Below are positions 47,678 through 59,740 of a stretch of DNA of 64,000 nt, in pieces (positions within the stretch are counted from its first letter, which is position 1; each line of letters starts with the position of its first letter). The position numbers and the translations under genes are program-made. The notes under the pieces are model-generated. The model was given only the letters and a program-made list of their open reading frames with translations. It was not told the origin of the DNA and did not search any database. Origin of the DNA: Rehmannia glutinosa (taxonomy: Eukaryota; Streptophyta; Magnoliopsida; Lamiales; Orobanchaceae); NCBI GenBank assembly GCA_016081115.2, contig CM071936.1, positions 86,729,943 through 86,793,942 of the forward strand, given 5' to 3'.

Positions 47678-49699
47678 CAACAATGGCAAGGACAATCTAA
47701 AGGCTTTTGATGCTAAAGCTGATGAAGGTATCTTTTTGGGGTACTCAACTGAAAGCAAAGCCTATAGAGTGTTGAACAAGAGGACTATGGTCACAGAAGA
47801 GTCTATTCATGTGGTTTTTGATGAACCTAATGTAAATGGAGAAGACTTTGAAGAGTTAGGCGATAAAAGTTGAATCGACCAACTATGCGAAGAGTCCCTA
47901 TGTTGAAGTCGAAGTGGAGTAATCAATCAAGATGGAGATGAGACGGCTGAGTCTCAAAGACAGCTGAAAAATCTGCAGCTGAATGAAATAAAAGAGTTGC
48001 TCAAGACAACACAAATAAGACGAGGCAACCTGAACCAGTGATTTACTCCAACCTGATGTGAATTGGCTAAGAGACCATCCGCCAGAGCTAGTCATTGGAG
48101 ATGTGAGATATGGTGTAAGAACCAGATCCAGAGCTCAACAAGAAGCAATGTTCACTTGTTTTATTTCCCAAATAGAGCCAAAAGATGTGTCACAAGCATT
48201 GGATGACACACATTGGATTCAAGCCATGCAAGAAGAGCTGAATCAATTTGAAAGGAACAAAGTAGGGAATTGGTGCAGATACCAACCCATCAAAATGTTA
48301 TTGGCACAAAATGGATTTTCAGAAACAAGATGAATGAAGAAGGTTCTGTGGTAAGAAACAAAGCAAGATTGGTAGCCAAAGGGTATTGCCAATAAGAGGG
48401 AATAGATTTTGATGAAACATTTGCTCCTGTTGCAAGATTAGAAGCAATAAGGATGCTTCTTGCCTATGTTGCATACAAAAACTTCATTGTATATCAAATG
48501 GATGTGAAAAGTGCATTTTTAAATGGATTGTTGGAAGAAGAAGTCTATGTTGAGCAACCTCCAGGTTTTGAGCAGAAGACAATTGGAGATAAGGTGTACA
48601 AGCTCAAGAAAGCTCTATATGGATTGAAACAAGCACCAAGAGCTTGGTATGATACATTATCTCAATTTCTGACAGATAATGGATTCACCAAAGGCAAAGT
48701 GGACAGAACACTCTTCAGAATTCAAGATGGGAAGAGTATACTGCTTGTTCAAATATATGTGGATGATATCATTTTTGGATCTTCAAACAAAGAACTGTGT
48801 GATAAGTTATCAAACCTCATGCAAGGTAAATTTGAAATGAGCATGATGGGAGAGCTGACATTCTTCTTAGGACTTCAAGTCAAACAGCTGAAGGATGGAA
48901 CCTTCATAAGTCAAACAAAGTACACCAGAGATTTAATGAAGAAATTTGGTATGGAAGAGAAGTCTTCTGTGAAAATACCAATGAACACATCAGTCAAGAT
49001 GGACATGGATGCAGATGGTAAAGTTGTAGATCAAACAAGATACAAAGCACTTATTGGATCACTGCTCTATTTAACAGCAAGCAGGCCAGATATCACCTTT
49101 GCAGTAGGTGTATGTGCAAGATTTCAATCTGCACCAAAGGAGAGCCATATGACTGCAGCTAAGAGAATCCTAAGATATTTGAAGGGATGCCAAGTAGTTG
49201 GCTTATGGTATCCAAAGGAAGGTGGATTGAAGCTTATTGGTTATTCAGACTCTGACTATGCTGGATGTAGAGTTGACAGGAAAAGTACTTCAAGAACTTG
49301 TCAAATGCTTGAAACAGATTGGTTTCTGGTTTAGCAAGAAAAAACTCAATAGCCACATCCACACCGGTGAGCAGAGTACATAGTCATGCGGGGCGATTGT
49401 TGTGCCCAAGTTTTAAGGATGAGACAACAGTTGAGAGATTATGAAATTGAAGAAAAAGAGATCCCAATCATGTGTGATAACACAAGTGCTATTGCAATCA
49501 CTCAGAATCCTGTGTTGCATTCGAGAACAAAGCACATTGATGTCAGATATCATTTTATAAGAGATCATGTTGAAAAGAAAGACATCACCTTGGAATACAT
49601 CTCAACTGACAAACAGTTAGCTGGCATATTCACCAAACCTTTATGTGAATCAAGATTTGAAGAGCTTAAGCATGAGCTAGGGTTAATTGAGCTGAGATG
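47678..49699 (+). pseudogene. copia integrase C-term, RT and RNase H, copy 2 right half
   Basis: The frame resumes after element M with FDAKADEGIFLGYSTESKAY near 47700-47760. RT begins near 48080, is shifted by a missing T near 48270 and carries a TAA in place of a glutamate codon near 48392 (copy 1 reads GAA there). It is then open for 293 codons at 48453-49334, with YVDD at 48756-48767 and SALIGSLLYLTASRPDITFA-type words. RNase H continues at 49386-49697 (PIMCDNTSAIAITQNPVLHS, IFTKPLCESRFEEL) and ends in TGA. Only a few changes separate it from an open frame. Confidence 0.85.
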
Positions 49700-49940
49700 A
49701 TACTCAGAAGACTCAATGAGAAGAGATGGAATGTGAGAAGATGAAAATAGAACAAGTCTCATGAATCAGCCAAGTGAATCAGCCGTATCGGGAAGTCAGC
49801 TGTATCGAGTTAGCTGATAGCTGAGTCACTATACGAAAGGAGAGAAGAAGAGTTGAGTCATTTGTGTAGTAAGCTGAGTCATTTATGAGCTAAGTAACAA
49901 AAACGCAGTCGTTTTTAATAAGCAGGAATGTTTTTAAGGA

Positions 49941-50009
49941 TGACGTCAGAGTAATTATGACGGGTACAGTCAAAAGCTGCACAGAAAACATATGATTGGA
50001 TATAAATAA
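49941..50009 (+). promoter_or_regulatory. Putative internal promoter before the extra ORF, copy 2
   Basis: A perfect TGACGTCA palindrome (49941-49948) and a second TGACG (49958-49962) are followed by TATAAATAA at 50001-50009. A CT-rich leader leads to the ATG at 50256. The spacing and motifs are kept in copy 1. TGACG pairs resemble as-1-type elements bound by TGA bZIP factors; function is inferred. Confidence 0.5.
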
Positions 50010-50255
50010 TGCCGCATTAAATGTGAGAAATTAAATGCAATGAGACGTGCTAAATCTGAGCCGTTGATCTCGATCAAAATTCCAAAACCAAAAAACGTCA
50101 TTTCACAACCCTTATATACTCATTCCTTAAACTTTCACTCTCACACTTAAAAACTGTTCATTTTCAAGAGTACAAAAACCAGTTTTTCTCTCTCGAAAAC
50201 CCTACCTGTTCTCAAAGCAAGTTCATCAAAATTTAATCGGTAAAATCCTTTAGAA

Positions 50256-53200
50256 ATGGCACCAAAGACTGATTTCATCAAGTTATCGAAGCAAATCCAC
50301 ACAGGCTCCTCAGTGGATTTCGAAGGCATGATTAAGCAGGGTTCGGATGCAACCCTTGTGAAGAAAATCACAGATATGTTGGAAAAATCTGGACTTAAAG
50401 CCTTTCTGACGATAGAATACTCGCACACCTACCTGGAAGAGGTGGTGCAGTTCTATGTGAACGCCGAGGTGCAGGACGAAGGGATTAAGTCCTCCGTCCA
50501 CCGCAAGGACATCATGATCACTGCTAAAGACCTTGCGGAGCACTGCTTATTACCATCCGGGATGCCAAAAATATCTGGTGATGTGGACTTGGTTGTTGCA
50601 TGGAAAGAATTAGCCAAACCCGAGTGTGCTGCGAAAGTAGTCTACACATCTGAAAAGAAATTGCTAAAGGACGACTATCACAAGCTGATGGATGTCGTCT
50701 CAAAATGCGTGGATATGAAGTTTGGCAGTTTCAATCAACTGTCAAAGACTAAGCTGATCGTCATGGCTGCGATCATGAAAGGGAAGAAAGTTAACTGGGC
50801 TGAGTTCGTATACAGCAGACTCTGCCAGAACGTTGCAAACAAGTCTTTCAAGGAAGGTGGATCCTTTGGAGGATCACTCGGCTATGGCCTAGTTATTAGC
50901 CACTTGATAGAAGTGAAGAGCATTCCCCTTTCAGCATGGAAAGTCCTTCCATGTAAACAAGAAGACGTTTAGGGCTAACCTCTTAGGAGCCCAGGAAGAA
51001 GAAAGACCATGCGAAGAGGGTGGACACGGTGAGGGGAATCAGGTGACCCTGAGGAAACAGATTGTTGCCTCCCCCAAAGAAGAAAGTCGCCCCTGCGCAC
51101 CGCAAAGAAGAAAGTTGCCCCTGCAAAGAAAGACAAAAGATGCACTGCCCTGCCCGAAAGTCACCGCCCGAGTAGCCGTGTCTCCCGCCCACACAGCCGG
51201 GGTGGAGAAGGAAGCCCTAATACCTTCTCCAACCATCAAAAGAAGAGGACTCGCGCCAAGAAAGGCGGCTCTCCTCGGTCAAAGAAAGATGCACCAGCCC
51301 ATTGCCGAAGGAATCGAGAGGAAGAAGTATCTCAACTTAACTTCCTCTGGTAAGGACAAAAAGAAGAAGAAGAATCACCAAGCTCTCGGAGCTTGAGAAG
51401 ACAGCTGAGTCTGCCACTCAGCTGGAGAAAATCTCTGAGACTGCTGAAGAAGTGCAGTCTCAGAAGTTGTTGAAACAGCCAAGTCTGCTGAGGACGATCA
51501 GCAGAGGCAAATAGAAGACCATTGTGGATAGAACAAATTGAGAAAAAAGAGGCAAGAGATCGTAGAATCTCTGCTGAACGAATTGTGTCTCCACCTACCC
51601 CCGATGCTGCTGAAGGTGAAGAGCAGCAGAGTATGTTGCCTTCCATTCATGAAAAGGAAGGGCAACAAGGAGAGGATGAAGATGATGATATATTCATGTA
51701 CTCTCCATTATACCCAGATATCCAGAATCGTCTGCGAGCATGGAGGAAATGGAAGCTGAGTCACTCAAGGGTGCAGTTTGAACACCCTGAGTATATTGAA
51801 GAAGAAGAGGAGCTTTTCAGGCTTCTTGAGATTGACACTGTACTCCAGGCCTTGGATGAGGATAACTGCAAAAATATGCTGCAAATTCGCAAGGAGCAAG
51901 AAAAAGCCAGAGTAGCTGAGGAAACAGAAGCTCGTGAGAAAGCCAGCATTTGTCCTCTCACTGGAACCAGCGACAACACTCATCCTCACATTGATATGCT
52001 TTCGGGAAGTGATGAGGACATGGATCCTGCTGCTGCAAAGGAGAAGTTGGATATGCAGCAAGCTATGCGGGAATCCAGATTGATGCATGAGCAACAGATG
52101 AGGGAAGGACCTGGAGAGTCTTCTAAATCTCAGCTGAAAATTGATCCGTTGGGAGTGGTACAGCAGATTGCCACAGTTATTGCTGCAACCACTTCTCCAG
52201 TTCACTCAGATGACGGATCTAAGGGACTTGGAGATGACACTAGGAACTTGGGCACCCAAGTTGAGCCAACCCCTGTTGAAGGTGTCTTACCACCTGCCCC
52301 CACGACTGAACACTCAATGGAAATAGTCGGGAGTCTGGAGAAGAGTGACCCCACCATCGATCACTCACTCATGGTGCGCACCGATGATGGAAACTCACTC
52401 TACAAAGCTAGGTCGGAGGATGCTGCAGATGACTCCACTATGAAGGAAGGAGGCGAAGTGGAGAAAGAGAAAGAAAAAGAACAACAGCAGGTTGTCACTG
52501 ACGAAGCTCGGACAGTTGAGTCTGTCCCAGCTGAAGTGCCAACAGCTTTGCAGGCTGAGGACACTGCTGATGCAATCGAGGTACATGATGGAGATGCCCT
52601 GGGAGTTAACACTCTGGGCACTGAAAGTGCAATCTAAGGGGTTGAGACTACATCGGATGCCAATGTCCAAGACCCTAAGACGGTTGTATCTGTCGAAGGG
52701 AATGTAGAAGGCCTTTCTACAGTTGAGACTACTAAAGGTATTGAAGGCCCGAGGGAGATTGAAACTTCCCTGGGTAAAGAGAAAGAAATGCAGAACATCC
52801 CTCATGTTCACATTGAAGAATCTGAGAAGAAAATTAGTGCACTTCATGATTCCCAAGACAACCCTGATATATCATTTCTGGGATCTGAAGATGAAGCTGA
52901 GTCCACTCCTATTTCACATCCCAAGGACCCAGCTGAGGATGTTCTTCCGCAGACGAGTCAGCCAAGTTTCAAAGTTGCTCGTTAAACATTCAACTTTGAT
53001 GATGAACCAAGCCCCAAGGTTCCATCATCATCCAATGACGTTGTTGATGCAGCCGAGGATCAGTCTACTCAATTGGAAAAACCTACTGAGACCAAAGAAG
53101 TTGTTAAGACAGCTGAGGCTCAGTCAGTTGGGTAAAAACATTCAACTGCTCCAGTACCACAAGCTTCCATGCGCAAGCTACGGAGTCTAGCGAGACTACC

Positions 53201-54854
53201 TCGCACACAATATCTCAAGTGCGAGACGATGCATATGAAGAAGTATTTCCTTTTTCTCATGAACTGTCCGTCCTAGAAGAATAGACTGCAAGAGAATAGA
53301 AGCTCTACACCGTCCAAGAAGACCCCATAATTCCTACTGGTTCAATTGTGCCAGCTGATTTAAATTTCGATGCGAGTGGCGAAACCCACTCAAGTCGATA
53401 CCGAGATGCGTGAAATCTTCAAGAAGATCTGTGAAGAGATTGAGAAGATTGAACGGCACCAAGCCTCTCTCGACATGCGCCTGGACAATAGAGATGCCAC
53501 TCTCACAAAGAGACTTGAGAGGAGTGGTGGTCGGGATAAGGGAATGGTCTCAGCAAGATGCCATGCGTCTCGAGTAAGTTCGCTACTTCAAGGCACTATA
53601 CAACAGAATGCTGGTCTGGAGTGCTGACAATGCTGACATGAAGGCAAGGATGCAGACCTATATGGAGAGACTGTATGCCTCCCATACAACTGAGATGGAG
53701 TTGTTGCGTGAATTTCATCGAAAGGAACTTCTGCACGTTGAGGAGAATATGAATGCCAAATTCAGCCTTCTTATGGCTGAAATGAAACTGGTGGCAGCCG
53801 AGTCCAAAGCTACCCGCTCAGAATTTCGAACAGCATACTCCGCAGCAGACTCCAAGCAGAATTCAGCTATCAGCCAACTGGACTTCATGTTTGATGGGAT
53901 GTTTCCAGGGGTTCCTCTCTCCTTTGATGATGCCAAAAAGGGAGAAGAGGAATACCAAAAGATGTTAAAGGAGACGGTTGTCGAGAAGGAAAAGGAGACA
54001 GTTGTTGTAGAGAATAAAGATGCAGCTGTTGAGAATAGGAAAGAAAAGGGAAAAGCTGTTGAGGGGGAAAGGTCAAAGGATGTGACCCAATGCTTGCTGA
54101 AACCCCTCAGCAAGGTCATGTTACAGCTAGCATAATCAACAAACTTCCTGTAACTCTGCCGCTCTATCACTCTGTTGTGCCTATGTCTCATAAGAAGAAA
54201 ATTGTAGAAGCAGAGATGGAGGATTTCGACAAAAGAACGGATGTTCGTGTTGAAGAGATGTTAAAACAATTTGGAGGCATTCCGGCAGGTAAAGATACAG
54301 ATGCCATTCCAGATGACGGACAAGAGCCAAGATCTGTTGAAGAATTCAAAACACTCGAGTTCGAAGGATATTTCAAAAACATGTCCATAGCCCAAGCCTG
54401 GGACTTGTACTGGGAGAAAGGACTGAAGCTGTGCGAAGAAGCTGATAGACAACAGACTACTAGCAGTCACTCTGCTGGTAAGAAGAAGACTCCGGTACAA
54501 TATACGCCCAGAAAAGAAGGAAGAAGTGGTGGAGGTGGAGGTTTTATACCCAGACCTCTACCCAAAAATATTGAATATGTAGATCCAGGCAAGAAAAGAA
54601 GGATCTACTGGGCTGGATATGATGCTATAGCCAATCTGGAAGTGAAGAGAAAAAATGTTGAGTATGTCAAAAGAATCGAAGAAGAAAATAAGAAACAAAC
54701 TCAGCTGTGGCAAGAAAGATAGGAAAGAAAAAGAAAAGATGAAGCTGCCAAGAGAGCCTACGAGAAGAAGAAGGCAGCTGAAGAAGAAAAGAAGAGAAAG
54801 AGAGCTGACGAAGATAGAGCTGAAGAAGAAAGAATGAGGCAGCGAAGACGATGA
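50256..54854 (+). CDS. Extra ORF after pol, copy 2: transposon-associated N-terminal domain plus acidic/coiled-coil tail
   Basis: The ATG at 50256 begins MAPKTDFIKLSKQIHTGSSV. The first 238 codons are open and look like a globular domain with VVQFYVNAEVQ, KDLAEHCLLPSG, DDYHKLMDVVSKCVDMKFG and SLGYGLVISHLIE. This resembles the 'putative plant transposon protein' domain found in plant retroelements; I recall the resemblance but cannot score it. The middle (51522-52637, 371 codons) is rich in Glu, Asp, Ser and Lys. The tail (53608-54135 and 54090-54722) contains QFGGIPAGKDTDAIPDDG and ends in Glu/Lys/Arg coiled-coil sequence. Most open parts share one frame, so a protein of about 1,500 residues is likely ancestral. 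Breaks lie near 50972, 51400-51520, 52637 and 53190-53370. A TAG near 54720 replaces a Gln codon kept in copy 1. An env-like role is possible, but no membrane helix or signal peptide is evident. Confidence 0.6.
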
Positions 54855-55138
54855 AGTGTTGCTGCTAACCCCTTCATGTATTTTACTTTTGTAAATACAT
54901 ATGTATGTAAGTATTCTGTACATTTAATGAAAAATCTGTATTTTGCGTAGATATAGCATATGCTTTGATTGCTCTGATACACATTGTAAACAGCTGTGTA
55001 AAGAACAAGAATGATATGATCAATAAAACGATCTATTCAACACATACATTCTTTGTTTCTGCATTGTCTGTATGTATCTGTTCTGTTTACATTTTACTTA
55101 ATTTTGTTAAGTTTTGGCATCATCAAAAAGGGGGAAAT
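54855..55138 (+). other. 3' non-coding part and polypurine tract, copy 2
   Basis: This is the same layout as copy 1 (35164-35488). The polypurine tract AAAAAGGGGGAAA lies at about 55125-55137, directly before LTR-C. Confidence 0.75.
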
Positions 55139-58100
55139 TGTTGGGAAATTTATTGTTTAGATTTTGATGAATGCCATGTAAAACTTAGACTAGAAAGTTG
55201 GCACCCCATTTTCCTTGTAATTCTTATTGTAATAGATAGAGCTATATAAGCTGAGTCAAGTCAGCTATGTCTGGAAATATAAGAAGTCAACTGAAGATGT
55301 GAAGAGAAGACTCCGCTGAGGAACAGCTGAGTATGGCCAAGAAAGAAAACCAAGGACTCAAATGAAGGAGTATCAGTTGTGAGACAACTATGAGAAGAAT
55401 CAGTTAAGTCAACCCAAGAAGCCAAGTCAAGTTGAAGTGACAGATGAGTCTTTCAATCATTGGAGCAGACTCAAGTCACCTGGGGAAAAGGCAGCTGCAA
55501 AGAGGAGTTAACTGAAAAGAATCCGTTGGGATTGATCCATCTAGTGTTTGGGATTGATCCATCTAGTGTTTCGGGGCCTGATGGTTTCTCATCGTTGTTC
55601 TTTCAAAGATCATGGGATTTCGTCGGCCAAATGTTGAGGATCGGTGGTTGACTTTTTCTCGGGTAATCTCATGCCGTCCACGTTCACGGCTACATCTATA
55701 GTTCTCATTCGAAGGTTCCTCACCTCTCGAAGTGGGCGGAGTTTAGGCCGATTAGCTTTGTGCAACGTGACGAATAAGATCATCTCTAAGATTATGAATG
55801 CGCGGTTGGTCTCGATTTTGCCTTTGATTGTGTCGCCGAATCGAGTGGTTTCACACCCGGTCGTGTCATCTCGGATAACATATTGCTTATGCGAGAGCTT
55901 ATCCATGATATCGATAGCCACGGAGTTTCCTAATGTGGTGATAAAGTCGATATGGCTAAAGCTTATGATAGGTGCAATGGGATTTCTTGTATACATCTAT
56001 GATTCACACGGGCTTCCCGTTCGGTGGATTGATATGGTTGGTAGTTGTATTGAGCAACTGCGGCGAGCTCTGCTTCAGTTAATGGTATCCCTTCTCGGAT
56101 ATTTTCCTTCGACTCGGGGACTACGGCGGGATCCCCTATCTCCGCCTTGTTTGTTACGCGGCGAGTATTTATCCGGGATTGGATTCCATTATTAGATGAC
56201 ACCAGGATATGATTTATCGGACGCGTCGAGGTTTTCCTGACGATCCGCCTATCTTGATGATGTGGTTATCTTCACTAGGGCATCGAGGATGGTCCGGTCA
56301 CGTTGAGGCACTTTCTTCGAGCACTATTCTCGCTTACTCTTACCGGTGGTCGGTGTCGGGAAGAGTAGATTCTTTCTCGCCCCACGTTACATTGATGGCC
56401 GAGGAGCACATGGTTCATGGTGAAGGCTTTGTTCGCGATGACTTGCCGATGACTTATTTGGGTGTCCCTTTGTTCAAGGGGCGAATGACGAAAGAGCTCT
56501 TCCTCCCAGTGATTCGAGGATGTTGGATAGAGTTCTTTGGGTGGTCGCATCGACATCTCTCATTTGGTGGTAGGCTCGCTCTTATTCGAGCACGCTAATG
56601 GCCACCCCGTTGCATATTCTTGGTCATGCGGCCACCAAAGACAGCTGAGTAGTTGGAGCGAGATCATGGCTAGATTCTTCCGGGGATCCTATGCGGGACA
56701 GAAGAAGACTCATTGGATCGATTGGGATATTATTTGCCATCCTATTTACGAGGGTGGGTGGGGTTGCGCCGACTTTTAGATATTCTTGCGACGCCTTGAT
56801 TTACAAGTTGTGGTGGAGGTTACGCGAGGGCCATTCGTTGTGGGCTCAATTCTTGATCGGCAATCTTTTTCTGATACAATGGGCTTCGGTCTCCTGTAGA
56901 GCCTCTGAACACATAATCATAGTCATCGTGGAGCGCTTGAGACGGATCGGTATTCGAGCCCAGGAGCGGATTTTTTGGTCTATTGGCGGTGGTAGCCGTG
57001 TCGATTTAAGGATGATATTTGGTTTGGGCATAGGCCGCTTTGGCGATCATTGTTTGGATCGGTCGTTGGGTCATATGATGGTTGATTGGTTCATTCGCGA
57101 TGGTATATGGGATAGAGATAGATTATATCGGTCTTGGTCTCCGGATGTGGGCTTCCGAGAGTCTCATTGAGGATATATCCGGGTTCCGATTCTTCCGGGG
57201 TCGAGGGATATCATGCGGTGGATGTTTACCTCTCATGGTGGGTTCTCTATGTCTTCTCGCTTGGATTCTCTCCAGGGTAGAAATGCTCGAACCTTCGTAT
57301 GGTGCCATTTGGAACGATGCTCTTATACCTACTATCTCTATTTTCCTTTGGCGCCTCCTTCGTAACGCCTTCCCGTGGATATCAAGCTTCGGCACGTGGC
57401 ACTTCCCTTGCCTCACGTTCTTTGGTGTTGCTTGAATAATCCACATTCATCTCCTCGGTCGAATCTATCCCTCACCTCTTTTTGATGAATGATCTTTGTT
57501 CGATCAAATGTGGAATCACTTTCTTCCTTGGTTTGACACTACACTTCCACACACCACGATATGATATTGTTCCTTTCATTTTGGAGGAATCACACACACG
57601 GATCACACACGAGGCACTTGAGTTTCTTGGTTCCTGCTTGATTTTATGGTTTGTGCGGACGAGAAAGGAATAGTGTCAAGATCGACAAATTCCTTTCTTG
57701 GCATCTCACATTATTTGGCGGGTGGAGCGATATCTCGGATTCTTGTTTCAGTCGGCGTTTGAGCCGCTTCGGATTGGTCCGGATGCCTCCCTACTATGAG
57801 TTTTTTGGGGGAATGCTCCACCACATGTTTCACGCAGCTGGATTGGTGATTTGGCGAGCCCCTCGATCTCCTCATATCAAGTCGAACACGGATGGTTCGT
57901 TTGATCCGCACACACCGATAGGCGGCGGAGGGATTGATTCGGATCATTTGGGCGACTTATGTTGGCGTTTCACGCCCTTCCGAGGTGGTGTCTAGCTTTC
58001 ATGCCGAGCTACTAGCGCTTGAGATGGGATAGCGGCATGCCCGACGCTTCTCACTTGATTTGGATCGAATTGGGCAGCTTGGCCGTAGTCACCACGATCA

Positions 58101-59740
58101 CATCAGTGGCCTCGCTCTTGGCGGGTTCAACATACACCGACTCGCATTCGAACATGCCGAGGACCTTCGATATTGATTTCCCACATACACGAGAGGGGAA
58201 TCGACCAGGAGATCACCTAGCGGAGTTGGGAGCGGGCGCCCTTGGCGATCATATTGTTGATGAGGGCACGACTTCTCACCACCTCCTAAAGACTCATTCG
58301 CATGGACCGGTTGGTTATCCGAGCTTCCGATTTTCATAGATAATTGGTTCTCCTTGTATTTTTAGATTCTCATTATGATAGTCTTTCTAGATATCTTAGT
58401 GATAGGTTATTTGTTCTTTGATTTTCTCCCGCCTTGACGGGCATGACATTGTATGACATTTTGTTTATTTGATATACAGGTAGGGGATCACGCCTCAATC
58501 CCCCACCCCCCGGGGTGTTATTTTGCTTTAAAAAAAACTGAAAAGAATCCGTTGCACAAAAGTCAAGAACATTACTTAAATAAGTAATACTTCCATGCTG
58601 CCATGTCTTAAAGTGCTCAGTCCCAGAAGCGTGCAAAAGGAATAAATCAATAGGAAGCACTGCACCTCGTGTCAGAACCTGAAAAGCTGGACATTCATTT
58701 AATACGAGGAAAGGTCTACATCTCAATATTGAAGACCAAGAAAAGACAAAGCAACGAACACAAGTGACTTTTGAAAATCAGCCTATCTCTTCAACGGGCA
58801 TATTTTTGAAAGTGCACTATAAAAGGCTGAGGAATCACTTTGAGAAAATGTTACCTTGATTACCTGAACCAAGAACAAACAAGCAATATTCATACTGTAA
58901 TCTGCAAAATATTCTCAAGTTATTCAAGCCAAAATCACGAAGGAAATCGATCCAACACTAAGTTGTGAAGGAAAGACAACTTCAAACTGTTGAAGAAGAA
59001 AACTTTTGAAGAAACAAAAGGGGTCTACTTTCCAAGGAGGATTGTAGGAAGGTTCAAGGTCGAACCAATCTCAAGTTATTGGAGGTCTTCGTGATCAAAT
59101 CCAAAAAGCTTGAGAAAGTGAGCTGAAGTAGCAAGGCAGCCGCCATACGTGAAGAAGCCGAGTCGGACGAGAAGCCGGATGAGTGATCAAGGCATCTCCG
59201 GTGACCGAGTCCCAAAGGAGCAAGTCACCGTGTGTGATCAAGACTTGTATCGGGTGATAACCACTTTGTGAATTGATCATTACTTAGTGGATTCCTCCAG
59301 GAGTTGGAGAACAGAGGAGTAGAAGAATTACCCCATCTTCGAACCTCTATAAAAATTATTGTGTCATTTACATTTCAAAGATTTTATTTCTCGCATACTC
59401 ATTTCATATCTCTTTGATAATTTGCTATCCAACCGATAATTAACAAAGTGCTAAAACCAAGTGTTAAAACAAACTAAAATCAAATTCAAGGGTGTTAAGT
59501 CTTCCAATAAAATCTCATCACAACCAAGTTAAGGTTTAGTCTAAACAGCTGAGTTATTTTATCAACAGCTCTTTTAAGTCTGTTGAGTGGCTAACTCTGC
59601 TTATTAACTAACTTAGTTGTCCATCAAGGACTTAGCTGTGTAATTAACTCTGTAATATTTTAAAAGGACTAAAATCAAAAGGTTGGTAAGGTTTATTCAA
59701 CCCCCCCTCTAAACCTTACTCACACCCCTTGAGACCTACA
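55139..59740 (+). repeat. LTR-C (3' LTR of copia copy 2), split by a LINE
   Basis: It starts TGTTGGGAAATTTATTG at 55139 and ends GAGACCTACA at 59740. Without the LINE and one copy of its target duplication it is about 1,576 bases, the same size as LTR-A and LTR-B. TATA box TATAAAAG lies at 58818-58825. It differs from LTR-A and LTR-B at many sites, so it belongs to another subfamily or a separate insertion. Confidence 0.87.
55529..58536 (+). mobile_element. 5'-truncated LINE (L1-type) inserted in LTR-C, 18-bp TSD
   Basis: The insertion is bounded by the direct repeat ACTGAAAAGAATCCGTTG at 55511-55528 and 58537-58554 and ends in a short A-run (58530-58536), as expected for target-primed reverse transcription. 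The 5' end starts inside the reverse transcriptase, so the endonuclease is lost. Fragments in order: RT (IDPSSVSGPDGFSSLFFQ near 55540-55600, then VTNKIISKIMNARL near 55770-55800); the zinc-binding RT-associated region (57150-57430, SIFLWRLLRNAFPW); and RNase H (SPHIKSNTDGSFDPHTPIGG near 57860-57920). Many stops and frameshifts show it is dead. Confidence 0.9.

Larger units (their letters stand above)
37036..59740 (+). mobile_element. copia copy 2: 5'-deleted internal region plus LTR-C, with nested insertions
   Basis: The internal region begins in the middle of gag (equivalent to 25924 of copy 1), continues to 39242, is interrupted by element M (39243-47677) and resumes at 47678. It runs on to the polypurine tract before LTR-C (55139-59740). 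The primer site and the first 1.4 kb of the internal region are missing. The copy is better preserved than copy 1, with open stretches of 150, 293, 238, 371, 175 and 210 codons. LTR-C is interrupted by a LINE. Confidence 0.85.
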
